Below, one piece after another: positions 49,801 to 52,800 of a DNA stretch of 64,000 nt. The notes under the pieces are model-generated. The model was not told where the DNA came from. It was given only the letters and a program-made list of their open reading frames with translations, and did no database searches. The stretch spans positions 155,395,972-155,459,971 of the forward strand of contig BTPG01000003.1 in NCBI GenBank assembly GCA_036245525.1, given 5' to 3'. How positions within the stretch are numbered: position 1 is the stretch's first letter; each line of letters opens with the position of its first letter. The DNA is from Semisulcospira habei. Taxonomy: Eukaryota > Mollusca > Gastropoda > Semisulcospiridae. The position numbers and the translations under genes were made by a program.

Positions 49801-52800
49801 AACAGCACCGAGCCGATCACAGGCACTCCGAGGGAGCAGGAGAGCCTCTTCTGTCTCTTTCTCTATTCCTTATCCCGGAAGTAGAAAGTTCGGGACACAC
49901 AAAATGCGAAACACGCTACGGCCAGACCGGCCTGAGCGTGTGAGCACAGCTCACAAGATGCCACTGTCTTGTCAGGGCTAAGTCACAAACACCGACGAGG
50001 AAATTCCCACAGGAAAGCGTCCAAGCCTAACACAAGGCACATCGTAGGGTAACATCTCCAAGAAACACTACGACCGTTTCCACAACTATACAAAGTCCGA
50101 AGCTAGAGACACTGATGTACACAACCTTCCACTGTCTAGCTAAGAAACTGACTGGTGAGCTTCCGCTGGGCGCATTTCCAGATGGGATGGAAGGGAGGCT
50201 ACTCGGGTTACCACCTAGGCTATGGCGCCCCTCACCTGCCAACACTGCCATACTTTGCTAAAATTAGTCTAGCTAAGAACCATTCCATACCGTAATGTCA
50301 TCAGTAATGTGTTTTAAGGAAACAACTACGGTGTGTGTCAAAATTGCGGCACTGACATTGCTGGTCGTGACACGTTTTTGTCTGTGCGGGCTCTCATTCA
50401 CTTGATTCACAGAGCTATCTTGTTTCTGCTGCGATGATGCATTTGTCATTTCCAGAGATGCTTTCAGTTACGTAGACTTCGATGTGTGAGATGTGAAATT
50501 GCAGTGCAGAAAGTGGGTATAAATACCACTGTTCTGTTTCGTGTTTTCAAGGAATAAAAGATCAAAGGTCAAACTAGGTGACGCTGGCTCAGTCACTTGG
50601 CGTGGAGTCGAACAAGCCACGCCCCCAGCATGATCGTTACTCAGGGTAGCAGGTCAAGTGGAACCCGCACTGATTTTGACAGCATAGCGAGTATGGAAGG
50701 TTTATTTTACATTCTCGTGGAAAATTATGTCAAAGTGATGCCGGAGAACATCAGTACATGTGTACACTGACACGTGTGTACCCACACCGATGACCTTGTC
50801 TGCAGTATTGACCAGGTTCTGCCTTGTGACGTAGGCTAGTAAATATGCACAAATTCAAAACGAGGCCGATGCAGACGATAATCTGCGCTCTCGGGTACAA
50901 AAACAACACACCTACCAAAACGATGAATTTTGACATTTGGCATTGTATTTACATCATAAAGCTCTAAGTTAGTACACAAAGGACCCATACATAATACTGT
51001 CAGCAGTATCTGTTGCAGATAGTTTTCTGACTGTGAGATGCTTGATCCTGGGGAAAATAACTTTAAATCTGAAAAGTTAGTGGTATGCTAAACTCTTTAT
51101 CGTGAACATTGCTTCAACAAAATGTCAATCAAAAGCTCTTGAATAATTATATTCTCACAATTAATAAAATGCAGACCACATTGTCATCTATAACCCTTTC
51201 ACTGATACACTATTGCATGAAATATTTTTGACTGCAACAGTTCAAGGGTGGTGCCAGAATAGCTTGGTGCCTGAGGCACCAAGCTATTCTGGCACCACCC
51301 ATGAACTAAAATGGTTGATGCATCTCCTAATCTGTAATGCAGTCTGCATTGGACAATATGCAATTAAAAAAAATAATCAGCTTTAGGATGTAATGAGTTA
51401 ACTCATGCAAGACCTGCTGCATACAGATATGTGACAAAAAGCTGCGTATCTGGATGCGGCACATCTGGCACGAGTTAAAGGAAGATCAGCCCTTAACTCA
51501 TTCGAGACATGCCACCTCCAGATAGCGGTTTAAGCCGTGTATCCGGAGGTGGCACGTCTCGAATGAGTTAATACAATGTCACATACCTGCCGAGCTTGGT
51601 ACGTCCCCACGTGTACAGATCCCCGTCCCTAATGACGGCCGAGTGACAGGTGCCACAATCCATGGGAGAGAACTGGAGAGCCAGGCGACGCTTTCCCGTG
51701 TCAACGTGACCCTCCTCCTCACCCTGCAGCAACACAAACATATGATAAATATAGACAACACAAAGCACCAGTTGAATTAATGTACAGGTCAGTGTTACTC
51801 TTAGTGTTACTCTTAGCATATTGTGCACACCAGTATATCGTGAATTTCAGATATTCTGCAGACAGGATACCTGCAGGAAACAGGTCCACAAAAATTGTTC
51901 ACCATTTAGGGCTTAATGCCTTTTGTCATCACAAAGGTGCTTTCAAAGGCGGGGTACCAAATAGGGTCTGTACAAATTTTGACCTCACTGGGGTTCAAAC
52001 CCACGACTAAGAAAATCCAGACCAAGAAAATGACTGCCAAGCGTGTAAAAAATGCAGAGAATAACCCAAAAGAGAAAGAAACACGCTTAGAAAAGCATGT
52101 AAATAAACAGTGTTGTAATTGTCTTTTCTAAACATGTTTCTTTCTCCGTTCCCAAGCACGTCCACAGGCCAACATCGACCTTACATTTTTAACCCATTCA
52201 GCCCTGATGCACTACAGCAGGAATGGAATGACCATGATAATTCAAGGGTAGTGCCAGATTAACTTGGCGCCTGTCAGCGCCAAGCTAATCTGGCACTACC
52301 CTTGAATTATCATGGTCGATCCATCTCCTGCAACAGGGGTGCATAGTCGTTAGATCGTTAGATGACGCCTCCAAAATTTGGGAAATACATGTCATGCTGA
52401 ATGAGTTAACTAAAGCTGACACTGGCATGACATGAGGTCTTTGGCTCACTAGGCGACTTTGGTTTCGCAATTCTTGTAAATTTGCACCACGGCAACGTGA
52501 ATGAGAATAAGTGTGCAAAAGGCATGGATTCTCATGAACTCATGGGAATCCACGCCGTTTGCTGTTGAAGTGGCACAGCTAAAAAAGGGAATTACTTCAA
52601 GACCATGTAAATACAACCATATCAAATTCTTTCCTTACACCTGAGCATAATAAACAAGCACAGAAGATCTAAGCGTTCGTCTGTCCAGCACTTTGCAAAT
52701 CCCTTTGGGGGAGAGAGTGGACAAAGAGCGTAATGCTCCGTTGACACCTTCACTGCTGGTGGATGCACAATTATGTCTTTGAAAGCAGGACAAATTCAAC

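Larger units (their letters stand above)
46496..50325. mobile_element. DIRS-type element 4 (short, decayed)
   Basis: Terminal repeats at 46534-46715 and 50143-50310, internal complementary region at 46757-46853, core AA(A) at the edges. Total only about 3.8 kb. RT remnants read on the plus strand, opposite to what the position of the internal complementary region predicts. Confidence 0.88.

Noticed and set aside
51960..52010. tRNA-like GGGTTCAAACCC box
   Set aside because: No A-box at the right distance and no cloverleaf visible.
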